Assembly (NCBI GenBank): GCA_963753955.1
Contig: CAVWEM010000003.1
Span: 62,001-126,000 of the forward strand
Direction: 5' to 3'
Source: Methylumidiphilus sp963753955
Lineage (GTDB): Bacteria; Pseudomonadota; Gammaproteobacteria; Methylococcales; Methylococcaceae
Length of the DNA: 64,000 bases
Position numbers and translations under genes: made by a program. Shown one piece after another: positions 26,576 through 34,785 of this stretch (its first letter is position 1; each line of letters opens with the position of its first letter). Below the pieces are notes generated by a model. The model did no database searches. It was not told the origin of the DNA and saw only the letters and a list, made by a program, of their open reading frames with translations.

Positions 26576-27626
26576 AGAGTTGTTCCCGGTGTTAAGTTAA
26601 TGATTATAGGCTATTTTTAGGTTCCAAAGACCCGCCGGAACCCAAAAAAGGAAATCAATGAGCCAGTCCAGGTGGTTTCTGATCCGATGGGTCAGGCAAT
26701 GGAAAGCCTTCATCCCGCCGATGGCGTGTTCCACGGAAACGCGGGTTCCCGCATGCTGCCGGTTATGTTTGACCTGCGCGGCGGTCAGTTTCGGCTTCGG
26801 GTTGTTTTTAGATTTCTTCGGCCTTTTGTGTGGAAGGTTTATCTTGGATTTCACGCCATAATCTTTTTGCGCACCTTGGAACCCAAGGTCGAGCCACAGA
26901 TTCACTCGATGGAACCATTTCAGTTTTGGGTCGAATACCTTTTTCATGAGCTTGTAGTCGTGGACGCTGCCGGCGAAGACGCAGAAGAGGAAAAGGATTT
27001 TCCGGTGCAGGGTCGTGAGGACGAGCGCCTGGAGCGTGTGGCGTTTTTTTTTCCGCTGAAGCGGGCCTTCTGGAGTTCCCCGTCCTGCGGCCTGACGCAG
27101 GCGCACTCCATCCCGTCGATGATGACGTCGCCATATTTATCGACGAGTCGCAGGAACTCCTCGGGAGTCCCAGGCGACCGCTCAGGGAGCACGCCGAGGT
27201 CCGACAGGCTCCGCAGCAAGACGGGCAGGAGTTTCTCCACATGGTTGTGGGCATGCCCCGAACTGAAGCCGAAAAGGAAGCCCAGCACGTCGAAGGTGGG
27301 GTATGTCTTGAGGTAATACAAAATGAAGAAAAGCTTCTTCCCGGGCGTGTCGAGATGGCCTTTTGGCCCGCCCGTTGGAACCTGCTTGATTTCGCCCTGC
27401 CGACACCTTTCCAGTTGGACGGCATCGTAGGCCGCCGCGAAGGCCGCAAGGAGGATGTTGAATTTTGGCAGGCTCATGCCGATGACGGACTTAATCTTGC
27501 GGTCATGCTTCTTGCCATCCAGCTTTTTAAATCTTTCGAAGGCCATGGGTTGTCTATTTTCTGTAGGGTATGGATACCCTATAATAAGGCAGTATTAAAA
27601 AAATTAACAGGGTCGGGAACAAGTCT
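26576..27626 (-). mobile_element. IS5-family-like insertion sequence (1051 bp) inside yefM
   Basis: The ends are imperfect inverted repeats, AGAGTTGTTCCCG at the left and the complement of AGACTTGTTCCCG at the right. AAA target duplications lie at 26573-26575 and 27627-27629. It carries one minus-strand transposase in two overlapping frames. A 2-4 bp duplication and a two-frame transposase fit IS5-group elements (IS427/IS1031-like). The boundaries are confirmed by exact restoration of the host gene. Confidence 0.85.
26597..27546 (-). CDS. IS5-like transposase, probable -1 frameshift product
   Basis: The first frame starts at 27546 (MAFERFKKLDGKKHDRKIKS) and includes LVDKYGDVIIDGMECACVR with a likely catalytic Asp. 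The second frame continues from about 27055 (KKKRHTLQALVLTT), with AGSVHDYKLMKKVFD and VSVEHAIGGMKAFHCLTHR carrying the second Asp and Glu of a DDE_Tnp_4-type domain. The frames join at a run of nine A, a slippery site where a -1 shift gives the full protein of about 315 residues. Programmed frameshifting is therefore likely, but a simple indel cannot be excluded. Confidence 0.8.
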
Positions 27627-27629
27627 AAA

Positions 27630-27827
27630 GTCATTGCTGATGTGGAACCCACCATCTTGTGCAACGACCAAGGGCGCAAGGCGGTGTTAATGTCCTTGGA
27701 CGAGTTCAATGCTTGGCAGGAAACCTTATACTTGCTTTCCAATCCAGCCAATACCGAGCATCTTCAGCGTTCGATTCAAGAAGCCGCCGAAGGAAGGATA
27801 AGCGAGCGTTCGTTGATCGAGCCATGA
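27630..27827 (+). pseudogene. yefM: yefM-like antitoxin, 3' fragment with toxin-binding region
   Basis: Reads VIADVEPTILCNDQGRKAVL and on to QEAAEGRISERSLIEP, the central and C-terminal parts of a Phd/YefM antitoxin. In these antitoxins the C-terminal part wraps the toxin. An in-frame ATG at 27642 (MEPTILCND) could give a 61-residue protein lacking the N-terminal DNA-binding portion. A TATAAT hexamer inside the IS end at 27580-27585 is a possible promoter element. The stop overlaps the yoeB start as ATGA. Confidence 0.75.
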
Positions 27828-28087
27828 AACTAAGTTTTACGGAAAGCGGATGGGCCGACTATCTTTGGGTGCAAGAATATGATAAGAAGTTGCTGAAAAG
27901 GACGAATCTGCTTATCAAGGAGGTTCTGAGAAATCCCTTTCAAGGTATCGGCAAGCCAGAACCCTTGAAGGCCAATTTATCAGGCCATTGGTCGCGCCGC
28001 ATTTCGACGGAACATAGGTTGGTGTATAAGGTTTCTCAAGACGAGATCATCATTGTCGCCTGCCGGTTCCATTATCCGGCCCATTGA
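27824..28087 (+). CDS. yoeB: YoeB-family mRNA interferase toxin
   Basis: An intact 87-residue toxin that cleaves mRNA at the ribosome when free of YefM. Family signatures are EPLKANLSGHWSRRISTEHRL, with the catalytic Glu and Arg, and the terminal CRFHYPAH, with the catalytic His-Tyr pair. The start overlaps the antitoxin stop. The antitoxin gene is split by an IS element, so how this toxin is kept silent is an open question. No lesion is visible in the toxin itself. Confidence 0.92.
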   Translation: MKLSFTESGWADYLWVQEYDKKLLKRTNLLIKEVLRNPFQGIGKPEPLKANLSGHWSRRISTEHRLVYKVSQDEIIIVACRFHYPAH

Positions 28088-28128
28088 AAATTTCATTTAT
28101 CAAACACGTCAAGACGACAAATTAAAGA

Positions 28129-28515
28129 ATGCCTAGAGAATTTTTCCGCAGCGACCGCGTCGCGGCGCAGTTCCAGCGTGAGCTGGCTGAGTTATTACGG
28201 ACCGAAATCCATGAACCTGGCCTAGGGATGGTGACATTGAGCGATGTCGAGGTCACCCGCGACATGTCCTTGATAAAAGCCTATGTCAGTTTCCTCGGTG
28301 CCACCCTGACGCCGCAAAAATGCGTCAAAGCCCTGAACCTACACGCGCCGAAATTGCGCCACGGCCTGAGCGGCCGCATCCGCCTGCGCGTGATGCCGGA
28401 ATTGCGCTTCATCCATGACGACTCCATCGAGCGCGGCATGAGGATGGAGGCATTGCTGGGTGGCCTCACCGAACACCGCGCAGAGGAAGAAGGCGAGGCG
28501 GAAGGGGGTTCATGA
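28129..28515 (+). CDS. rbfA: Ribosome-binding factor A
   Basis: A 30S maturation factor with a KH-like fold, 128 residues. It shows the N-terminal REFFRSDRVAAQFQRELAEL, the central GMVTLSDVEVTRDMSLIKAYVSFLG and LRFIHDDSIERGMRM near residue 105, all typical. The acidic tail EEEGEAEGG is common. Normally it follows infB directly; here 3.5 kb of accessory DNA lies between. Its stop overlaps truB by four bases. Confidence 0.96.
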   Translation: MPREFFRSDRVAAQFQRELAELLRTEIHEPGLGMVTLSDVEVTRDMSLIKAYVSFLGATLTPQKCVKALNLHAPKLRHGLSGRIRLRVMPELRFIHDDSIERGMRMEALLGGLTEHRAEEEGEAEGGS

Positions 28516-29525
28516 GCCGACGCAAGAAAGGCCGTGACATCGATGGCATGTTGTTGCTGGACAAGAGTCCCGGCATGACGTCCAATGGCGCGGTACAGCG
28601 GGTCAAGCGCCTGTTCCAGGCCAACAAAGTCGGCCATACCGGTAGCCTCGACCCCATCGCCACCGGCCTGTTGCCGCTGTGCCTGGGCGAGGCTACCAAG
28701 CTGTCGAGCTTCCTGTTGAACACCGACAAGCGCTATTCCACGCGGGTGCGGTTGGGCCGGACGACCACCACGGCGGACACCGAAGGTGAAACGCTGGAGG
28801 AAAAGCCGGTCCCCGCGCTGGACGAGGCGCTGATAGAATCGGCCCTGCGGCCTTTCCGTGGCGAGATCGAGCAGATGCCACCGATGTATTCGGCCCTCAA
28901 ACACCAAGGCCGCAAGCTGTACGAACTCGCCCGCAAAGGCTTGGAAGTCGAGCGCCAGCCCCGCAGGATCACCATTTTTGATCTGCGTTTGGTGGGATAC
29001 GGCGAGGATTGGCTCGATCTGGACGTGCATTGCTCGAAGGGCACCTACATCCGCGTCCTCGCCGAGGACATCGGCGCGGCGCTGGACTCTGGCGGCCATG
29101 TGGAGCAATTGCGCCGCACGGCGGTGGGCGTGTTCACCTTGGCCCAGTCGGTGGGTTTCGAACATTTGGAGACGCTGGCGGACGAGGAGCGTTTGGCCTT
29201 GTTGCTGCCGTTTTCCGCAATCGCCGAGGAGTTGCCCGCGTTCAGCCTTTCCGCCGACCTGGCGATTTTCCTGCGCAAGGGACAGCCGGTGTTCGCGCCC
29301 AACGCGCCTGCCGCCGGTCTGTTGCGGTTATTCACCCGCGAGGGTGCGTTTATCGGCGTCGGTGAGGTCACGGATGATGGCATGATCGCGCCCCGGCGGC
29401 TGGTGAAAGAACCCGCGAAGCCTACGCAAATCCCTGGCATAATAGTGGCAAAGTGGATTTCACCTTGTTTCCAAGCCGGCGAAGCCGTTAAAATACGCTG
29501 TTTTCATAGCCCGATTTTATTTTAG
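28512..29525 (+). CDS. truB: tRNA pseudouridine(55) synthase TruB
   Basis: Makes pseudouridine 55 in the T-arm of tRNAs. The catalytic Asp lies in GHTGSLDPIATGLLPLC near residue 47, and the KRYSTRVRLGRTTTTADTEGE and HCSKGTYIRVLAEDIG motifs follow. The C-terminal PUA-like part ends about residue 310. The last ~25 residues run through the rpsO leader and may be a non-conserved extension. The start ATG overlaps the rbfA stop. Confidence 0.95.
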   Translation: MSRRKKGRDIDGMLLLDKSPGMTSNGAVQRVKRLFQANKVGHTGSLDPIATGLLPLCLGEATKLSSFLLNTDKRYSTRVRLGRTTTTADTEGETLEEKPVPALDEALIESALRPFRGEIEQMPPMYSALKHQGRKLYELARKGLEVERQPRRITIFDLRLVGYGEDWLDLDVHCSKGTYIRVLAEDIGAALDSGGHVEQLRRTAVGVFTLAQSVGFEHLETLADEERLALLLPFSAIAEELPAFSLSADLAIFLRKGQPVFAPNAPAAGLLRLFTREGAFIGVGEVTDDGMIAPRRLVKEPAKPTQIPGIIVAKWISPCFQAGEAVKIRCFHSPILF

Positions 29526-29535
29526 GAGTTCAGCA

Positions 29536-29805
29536 ATGCCCTACACCACCGTGGAAAAACAGGCAGTCCTTAAAGACTACCAGCGCGGCGAAAGCGACAC
29601 CGGTTCCCCGGAGGTTCAAGTCGCCCTGATCACCGCCCGCATCAACCACTTGGCACCCCATTTTTCCGTGCATAAGAAGGATCATCATTCGCGCCAGGGA
29701 CTGTTGCGCCTGGTCAACCAGCGCCGTAAGTTGTTGGATTACCTGAAGCGCAAGGACGGCGACCGTTACCGCACACTGATCGAACGCCTCGGCTTGCGCA
29801 AATAA
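29536..29805 (+). CDS. rpsO: 30S ribosomal protein S15
   Basis: An 89-residue S15 with the canonical core: DTGSPEVQVALITARINHLAPHF is the rRNA-binding segment, followed by HHSRQGLLRLVNQRRKLLDYLK. The length is exactly that of bacterial S15. An AGGAG ribosome-binding site lies 6-10 bases before the ATG. It sits between truB and pnp, as in most proteobacteria, where translation is often autoregulated. Confidence 0.98.
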   Translation: MPYTTVEKQAVLKDYQRGESDTGSPEVQVALITARINHLAPHFSVHKKDHHSRQGLLRLVNQRRKLLDYLKRKDGDRYRTLIERLGLRK

Positions 29806-29843
29806 CCTGTTTCCCGCCTCTGGCCTGCATAAAGGAAAAACAC

Positions 29844-31928
29844 GTGAATCCGATTCGGAAAGAATTCAACTACGGCGACCATCTCGTCCGCCTAGAAACC
29901 GGCGAAATAGCGCGCCAAGCCGACGCAGCCGTCCTGGTGGACATGGCTGGCACCGTAGTGCTTGTGACCGCAGTCGGCCTCAAAGAAGTCACGCGCGAGG
30001 GTGATTTCTTTCCCCTCACCGTCAATTACCAGGAAAAAACTTATGCTGCGGGCAGGATTCCTGGCGGATTTTTCAAGCGTGAAGGGCGTCCATCCGAAAA
30101 GGAGACCCTCACCGCACGCTTGATCGACCGTCCGATCCGTCCGTTGTTTCCGGAAGGATTCACCCACGAAGTGCAGGTCGTCGCGACCGTGCTGTCCCTC
30201 AACCCGGAAGTCGATCCCGACATCCCCTCCATCATCGGCGCTTCCGCCGCGTTGAGCCTTTCGGGTATGCCGTTCCAAGGGCCTATCGCTGCGGCGCGAG
30301 TCGGCTACAAAAACGGCCAGTACCTGCTTAATCCCAGCAAGAGCCAGCTCGCCGATTCTGAGTTGGATCTGGTCGTCGCAGGCACCTCCAAGGCCGTGCT
30401 GATGGTCGAGTCGGAAGCCAAGATGCTGCCGGAGGATGTGATGCTTGGGGCTGTGCTGTTCGGCCACCAGCAATTGCAAGCCGCTATCGCGGCCATCCAC
30501 GAACTTGTCCAGGCTGCTGGTGTGAATACTTGGAACTGGACGGCACCGGAGGCGAACGAAGCCCTGCGGCAAGCCGTCGCTGCCGCCGCGCAAGATCCCA
30601 TCGCGCAAGCCTATCGCATCGCCGAAAAGCTGGTGCGCCAGCAGGCTCTGAAGGACATCCGTAGCCAGACGGTGGCAGGTCTGACCGCCGAAGGCCAATT
30701 CGCCGAAAAGCATGTGCGCGGAGCGTTGGAGCATCTCGAATATGACACAGTCCGTAATAACATCCTGACTGAGGGCAGGCGCATTGATGGCCGGGACGCG
30801 ACGACAGTCCGCCCCATCTCCATCCGTACCGGCGTGTTGCCGCGCACCCATGGTTCCGCCTTGTTCACCCGTGGTGAGACCCAGGCTTTGGTGGTCGCCA
30901 CCTTGGGGACAGGCCGTGACGCGCAAGTGATTGATGCCATTGACGGCGAATACAAAGATTCCTTCATGCTGCACTACAACTTCCCGCCGTATTGCGTCGG
31001 CGAAGTCGGCATGATCGGTTCGCCGAAACGCCGCGAAATTGGCCATGGCCGTCTCGCCAAGCGCGGCGTGCAGGCCATCATGCCCACGCAAGAAGAGTTC
31101 CCCTATGTCGTGCGGGTGGTGTCTGAGATCACCGAGTCCAATGGCTCCAGCTCGATGGCCTCGGTGTGCGGCTCCAGCTTGGCGCTGATGGACGCGGGTG
31201 TCCCGACCAAAGCGCCGGTGGCCGGCATCGCCATGGGCCTCATCAAAGAAGGTGACAGCTTCGCCATCCTCTCCGACATCATGGGCGACGAGGATCACTT
31301 GGGCGACATGGACTTCAAGGTCGCCGGCAGCGAAGAGGGCGTCACCGCCCTGCAAATGGACATCAAGATCGATGGCATCACCCCTGAGATCATGAAGGTG
31401 GCGCTCGATCAGGCGAAAGAAGGCCGTTTGCACATCCTCGCCAAGATGGCAGAGGCGTTGTCCTTGCCGCGCCAGGAGATGTCCGACTACGCGCCGCGTA
31501 TCATCAGTTTCACGATCGACCCTAGCAAGATCCGCGAAGTCATCGGCAAAGGCGGTGCCACCATCCGTGCCATCACCGAGGAAACCGGCGCGAGCATCGA
31601 CCTCACCGACGACGGCCTGGTCAAGGTGGCTTCCGTGGATCGGCAGGCCGGCGAGGAAGCCCGCCGCCGCATTGAGGCCATCACGGCGGAAGTCGAAGTC
31701 GGCAAGACCTACGAGGGCAAGGTCGTGCGCCTGATGGATTTCGGCGCTTTCGTCACCGTGCTGCCCGGCAAGGATGGCCTGGTACACATTTCGCAGATTT
31801 CCGACGAACATGTGGAAAAAGTCAGCGACAAGCTGGCCGAAGGTGATGTCGTCCGCGTCAAGGTGCTGGAAATCGACCGGCAGGGCCGTGTGCGCCTGAG
31901 CATGAAAGCGGTGGAAAATCCGCAGTAA
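29844..31928 (+). CDS. pnp: Polyribonucleotide nucleotidyltransferase (PNPase)
   Basis: A phosphorolytic 3'-5' exoribonuclease of the RNA degradosome, 694 residues. It has two RNase PH domains, the second with the active-site region CGSSLALMDAGVPTKAPVAGIAMGL and DIMGDEDHLGDMDFKV. These are followed by a KH domain (KIREVIGKGGATIRAITEETG) and an S1 domain (GKVVRLMDFGAFVTVLPGKDGLVHISQI). Length and order are standard. It is last in the cluster and followed by a strong terminator. Confidence 0.97.
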   Translation: MNPIRKEFNYGDHLVRLETGEIARQADAAVLVDMAGTVVLVTAVGLKEVTREGDFFPLTVNYQEKTYAAGRIPGGFFKREGRPSEKETLTARLIDRPIRPLFPEGFTHEVQVVATVLSLNPEVDPDIPSIIGASAALSLSGMPFQGPIAAARVGYKNGQYLLNPSKSQLADSELDLVVAGTSKAVLMVESEAKMLPEDVMLGAVLFGHQQLQAAIAAIHELVQAAGVNTWNWTAPEANEALRQAVAAAAQDPIAQAYRIAEKLVRQQALKDIRSQTVAGLTAEGQFAEKHVRGALEHLEYDTVRNNILTEGRRIDGRDATTVRPISIRTGVLPRTHGSALFTRGETQALVVATLGTGRDAQVIDAIDGEYKDSFMLHYNFPPYCVGEVGMIGSPKRREIGHGRLAKRGVQAIMPTQEEFPYVVRVVSEITESNGSSSMASVCGSSLALMDAGVPTKAPVAGIAMGLIKEGDSFAILSDIMGDEDHLGDMDFKVAGSEEGVTALQMDIKIDGITPEIMKVALDQAKEGRLHILAKMAEALSLPRQEMSDYAPRIISFTIDPSKIREVIGKGGATIRAITEETGASIDLTDDGLVKVASVDRQAGEEARRRIEAITAEVEVGKTYEGKVVRLMDFGAFVTVLPGKDGLVHISQISDEHVEKVSDKLAEGDVVRVKVLEIDRQGRVRLSMKAVENPQ

Positions 31929-31983
31929 TCCCGTTTGATGGCAAGGCCGCAGGTTTTGCCATGCCAGTCCGCAAGCAATGAAG

Positions 31984-32016
31984 ACCCCCGGCTTTCACTG
32001 AAAGTCGGGGGTTTTT
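31984..32016 (+). terminator. Rho-independent terminator of pnp
   Basis: A 12-bp stem beginning CCCCCGGCTTTC and closing with GAAAGTCGGGGG, followed by TTTTT, 55 bases after the pnp stop. Confidence 0.92.
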
Positions 32017-32178
32017 AATGAATGGACGGTTTCGTTGGTTGAAACGCACACGCAAGTATGGAAAACTATAAACTCGCCATGCCAGCAGGCTTGGGTATAA
32101 GCAAATTATAGTAATTCTCAATTGGCAACTCAGATGATAGGCGTGTGGAATATGAATGATTTAATCGGGATCGGCATA

Positions 32179-33192
32179 ATGATCAGTAGTCCTTTCCGCA
32201 GCAACTTAAGTCGCTTGCCATTTTCTGTGCTGTGGCTCATGGTCTTCAGTTTGCCGACACAGGCACTCACTATCGTTCCGAGTTTTGAGGCCGGTTTCAG
32301 CGCTGCCGACAAGACGGTGATCAACCAGGCAATTTCGTTTTACCAGAACACGTTTTCCAACCCGATCTCGGTCAGCATAGATTTTGCCAATATGTCAACC
32401 GGACTTGGCGAGAGTCTCGACTACACTTATCACGTAAGCTATCAGTCATTCAGCACTGCCCTGGATAACCATCTCACCGCTGTGGGTGACACGACGGCCC
32501 TGGCTTCGGTGCCGGCGGGAAGTACTGATCCGATTCTGGGACAAAGTAGCATCGACATTAAGTCAGCCAATGCCAAGGCGCTAGGATATAGCGTGACGCT
32601 TGGCACGTTTACGTCTTCAAATACGGGCGGGTTGTGTAACAGCTTTACGGGCGACGGCTGTATTGGCTTGAATCTTAATCTCACAACTACCAATGGAGGG
32701 ACATATAGCTTGTTGGCGGTGGTTGAGCATGAAATTGACGAGGTGTTGGGCTTGGGTTCTTCTTTGCTTGCTGGTGGCACTATCCTAGACGGTCTGATTT
32801 CCCCAGAAGATTTCTATCGCTATGCCAGCCCCGGCGTACGTAGTTTCGCCTTAAACTCTTCTATTACGACCTATTCCTGCGCTGGGGCGTCGGCTGCTTA
32901 CTTCTCCCTCAACCAAGGCGCCACCAGCCTGGATCCGTTCAACAACTGCAACAATGGCGGTGACTACGGCGATTGGGCGTACAACATCTCCCCGGTGCAA
33001 GTGCAGGATGCCTATGGCACTTCGGGGGCGTCACCCTATTTGACCGCTTCTTCGCCTGAGGTGCAGGCCCTGGTTGCCATCGGCTATACCGAGACGCAGC
33101 AGTTATCAGAACCCACCTCGCTTTCGTTGCTAGGCATCGGCGGATTGATGATGGCTTGGGGTCGCCGCCGCCGCAAAGCTGTGGGGGTGTAA
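32179..33192 (+). CDS. PEP-CTERM-sorted protein with HEIDEVLG metalloprotease-like motif
   Basis: A secreted protein. From the ATG at 32179 the N-terminus is a signal peptide ending PTQA; upstream in-frame ATGs (32122, 32152) would bury it. Centrally, VVEHEIDEVLGLGSSL resembles the HE-containing motif of NF038122-like putative metalloproteases. The C-terminus reads SEPTSLSLLGIGGLMMAWGRRRRK: a Glu-Pro motif, a hydrophobic span and an Arg cluster, the layout of a PEP-CTERM exosortase signal. It is predicted to be delivered to the outer surface or extracellular matrix. A bidirectional terminator follows. Confidence 0.8.
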   Translation: MISSPFRSNLSRLPFSVLWLMVFSLPTQALTIVPSFEAGFSAADKTVINQAISFYQNTFSNPISVSIDFANMSTGLGESLDYTYHVSYQSFSTALDNHLTAVGDTTALASVPAGSTDPILGQSSIDIKSANAKALGYSVTLGTFTSSNTGGLCNSFTGDGCIGLNLNLTTTNGGTYSLLAVVEHEIDEVLGLGSSLLAGGTILDGLISPEDFYRYASPGVRSFALNSSITTYSCAGASAAYFSLNQGATSLDPFNNCNNGGDYGDWAYNISPVQVQDAYGTSGASPYLTASSPEVQALVAIGYTETQQLSEPTSLSLLGIGGLMMAWGRRRRKAVGV

Positions 33193-33231
33193 GCGCTACG
33201 GAATAAACTGCCCCCTAAAAGTTTTTTCATG

Positions 33232-33270
33232 GTAAAAAAACCCGGCCTTGCAAGCCGGGTTTTTTTTGTG
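33232..33270. terminator. Bidirectional terminator between convergent genes
   Basis: ACCCGGC-CTTGCAA-GCCGGGT with A run before and T run after, shared by the PEP-CTERM gene (plus) and the small gene ending at 33273 (minus). Confidence 0.92.
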
Positions 33271-33272
33271 GT

Positions 33273-33578
33273 TTAGGCTTTGACCCCCCAGAGTTTCGCG
33301 GCCTTTTTTTCCGCCGATTGATCCAGGGGTTCTTGATAGATTCTAGGCATTCCTTGGTGCAGCCCTCCCCAGACGATATAGATTGGCTTTAGCCAAAATT
33401 TGAGCCACGGGTGGCGTCGGAATAGCAGATAAGCCCGGTGCTGTCTTTTCCGCACCAAATCCTGCCAGATTTCGGTGAGGGCTTCGCTTTCATCGGCGAA
33501 CTCGCCGAGAAACAGCGCTTGCTTGATGTCGTCGGCGTGCCATGCCGAAGATTCGACGGTCAGGACTTTAATGGTCAT
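33273..33578 (-). CDS. Hypothetical protein, 101 residues
   Basis: I do not recognise this family. The N-terminal half (MTIKVLTVESSAWHADDIKQ) looks soluble and mixed alpha/beta. The second half is basic and aromatic (RHPWLKFWLKPIYIVWGGLH), perhaps amphipathic or membrane-associated. It is a single gene with its own terminator. Base composition is slightly below that of housekeeping genes but not extreme. Confidence 0.65.
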   Translation of the reverse strand: MTIKVLTVESSAWHADDIKQALFLGEFADESEALTEIWQDLVRKRQHRAYLLFRRHPWLKFWLKPIYIVWGGLHQGMPRIYQEPLDQSAEKKAAKLWGVKA

Positions 33579-33866
33579 GATGAATAGAGTCCCTGAAAGT
33601 TAGTGCCTCGATTCGAGGCGGTGGATCGGTTTAATCGTTTGCGTGTGGTTCTGGCCTTACGCCGTATCTTGATTTGCGGGGCGAGGCTTATCGTCTGCCC
33701 CAGCGTTACTAGATGAAAGGCAAAAGATGTGCCGATCTCTTGGGGCGATTTATTGAGGCGCTGCTTCGCTCTACCGTCTGGGTTTCAGCCAGCCATGTCG
33801 GCAAGACGGGTTGTGGCTTTCCGATTTTGCCTCCCATTTTGCAAATGTGATTGGCAATGTTAAAAA
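33579..33866. other. Intergenic region without a supported gene
   Basis: About 290 bases between the divergently placed end of the Bax-inhibitor-like unit and the small gene at 33273-33578. Short frames here lack ribosome-binding sites and protein-like composition. It presumably holds the promoter of the small minus-strand gene. Confidence 0.4.
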
Positions 33867-33894
33867 AAACCCCGGCCTTCCGGCTGGGGTTTTG
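33866..33894. terminator. Terminator downstream of the Bax-inhibitor-1-like gene
   Basis: CCCCGGCC-TTC-CGGCTGGGG hairpin with a run of A on the plus strand, read as a T run on the minus strand after the gene ending at 33921. Confidence 0.85.
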
Positions 33895-33920
33895 GGCTTG
33901 GCCGGGTTGGCCGCGCGGGA

Positions 33921-34589
33921 TCAATCGTCGCCGCCGAAGATCCCGAGGATTTGCAGCAGGCTGAGGAACAGGTTGTAAATCGACACATACAGAGACACGG
34001 TGGCGAGGATGTAGTTGGTTTCGCCGCCATGGATGATGTTGCTGGTCTCAAACAGGATCATGCCTGACATGAGCAGGATGAACATCGCCGACACCGCGAT
34101 TTGCAGGCCCGGCATGGGAAAGAACAGGCCGGCCAGGCCGGCCAGGAAGGCGACCAGGATGCCTGCCATCAACATGCCGCCCATAAAGCTGAAGTCCTTG
34201 CGGCTGACCAGCGCGTAGGCGGACAGGGCGACGAAAATCGCGCCGGTGCCGCCTAGCGCGGTCATCACCAGTTGCGGGCCATTGTGCAGGTTGTGGATGT
34301 AGAAATTCAGGATCGGACCCAAGGTCAACCCCATGAAGCCAGTCAGGGCGAATACGCTGAGTATGCCCCAGGCGCTGTTGCGTAGCTTGGTGGTCAGGAA
34401 CAGCAGGCCGTAAAAGCCGACCAAGGTAACGATAATGCCCGGATGGGGCAGGTTGAAGACCATGGACAGGCCGGCAGTCGCGGCGCTGAACAATAGCGTC
34501 ATGGACAGCAGCGCGTAGGTGTTGCGCAACACCTTGTTGGTTTCAAGGACGCCCGGATGGGTGCGGGCGATGGTTTGGTAACGGCTCAT
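33921..34589 (-). CDS. Bax inhibitor-1/YccA family membrane protein
   Basis: A 222-residue integral membrane protein with seven hydrophobic segments. Characteristic stretches are NKVLRNTYALLSMTLLFSA at the N-terminus and LFETSNIIHGGETNYILATVSLYVSIYNLFLSLLQILG at the end, the BI-1/YccA signature with its conserved acidic residues. The ATG at 34589 follows AAGGAG (34600-34605). Bacterial relatives modulate FtsH protease or act as Ca2+/H+ leak channels; the role here is unproven. Confidence 0.9.
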   Translation of the reverse strand: MSRYQTIARTHPGVLETNKVLRNTYALLSMTLLFSAATAGLSMVFNLPHPGIIVTLVGFYGLLFLTTKLRNSAWGILSVFALTGFMGLTLGPILNFYIHNLHNGPQLVMTALGGTGAIFVALSAYALVSRKDFSFMGGMLMAGILVAFLAGLAGLFFPMPGLQIAVSAMFILLMSGMILFETSNIIHGGETNYILATVSLYVSIYNLFLSLLQILGIFGGDD

Positions 34590-34785
34590 TAATCGAAACT
34601 CCTTAGGGTTGGAAATGAAAGTACGACAGCGGAATGGTACAGCAGTTTCCGAAATGATGTCATCTGCGTACAATGTCTTGGCCCTGAGCAGGGCATCATT
34701 GGCGTCTTCCGGCGGCGCGGGAGGTTTTGCGTCGGCAGATTCATCCGTAATTGTCGTTGTTTAATCCGGCAAGGGAGAAAAATAA

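Noticed and set aside
26426..26620. 64-codon frame crossing the IS5 left end
   Set aside because: Chimeric: only the yefM start (26519-26575) is meaningful. The part before lacks coding signs and the part after is IS sequence.
29892..31811. 639-codon open frame antisense to pnp
   Set aside because: Shadow frame of a strongly codon-biased gene. The composition (His/Asp/Gly-rich) is an artefact of reading complementary codons.
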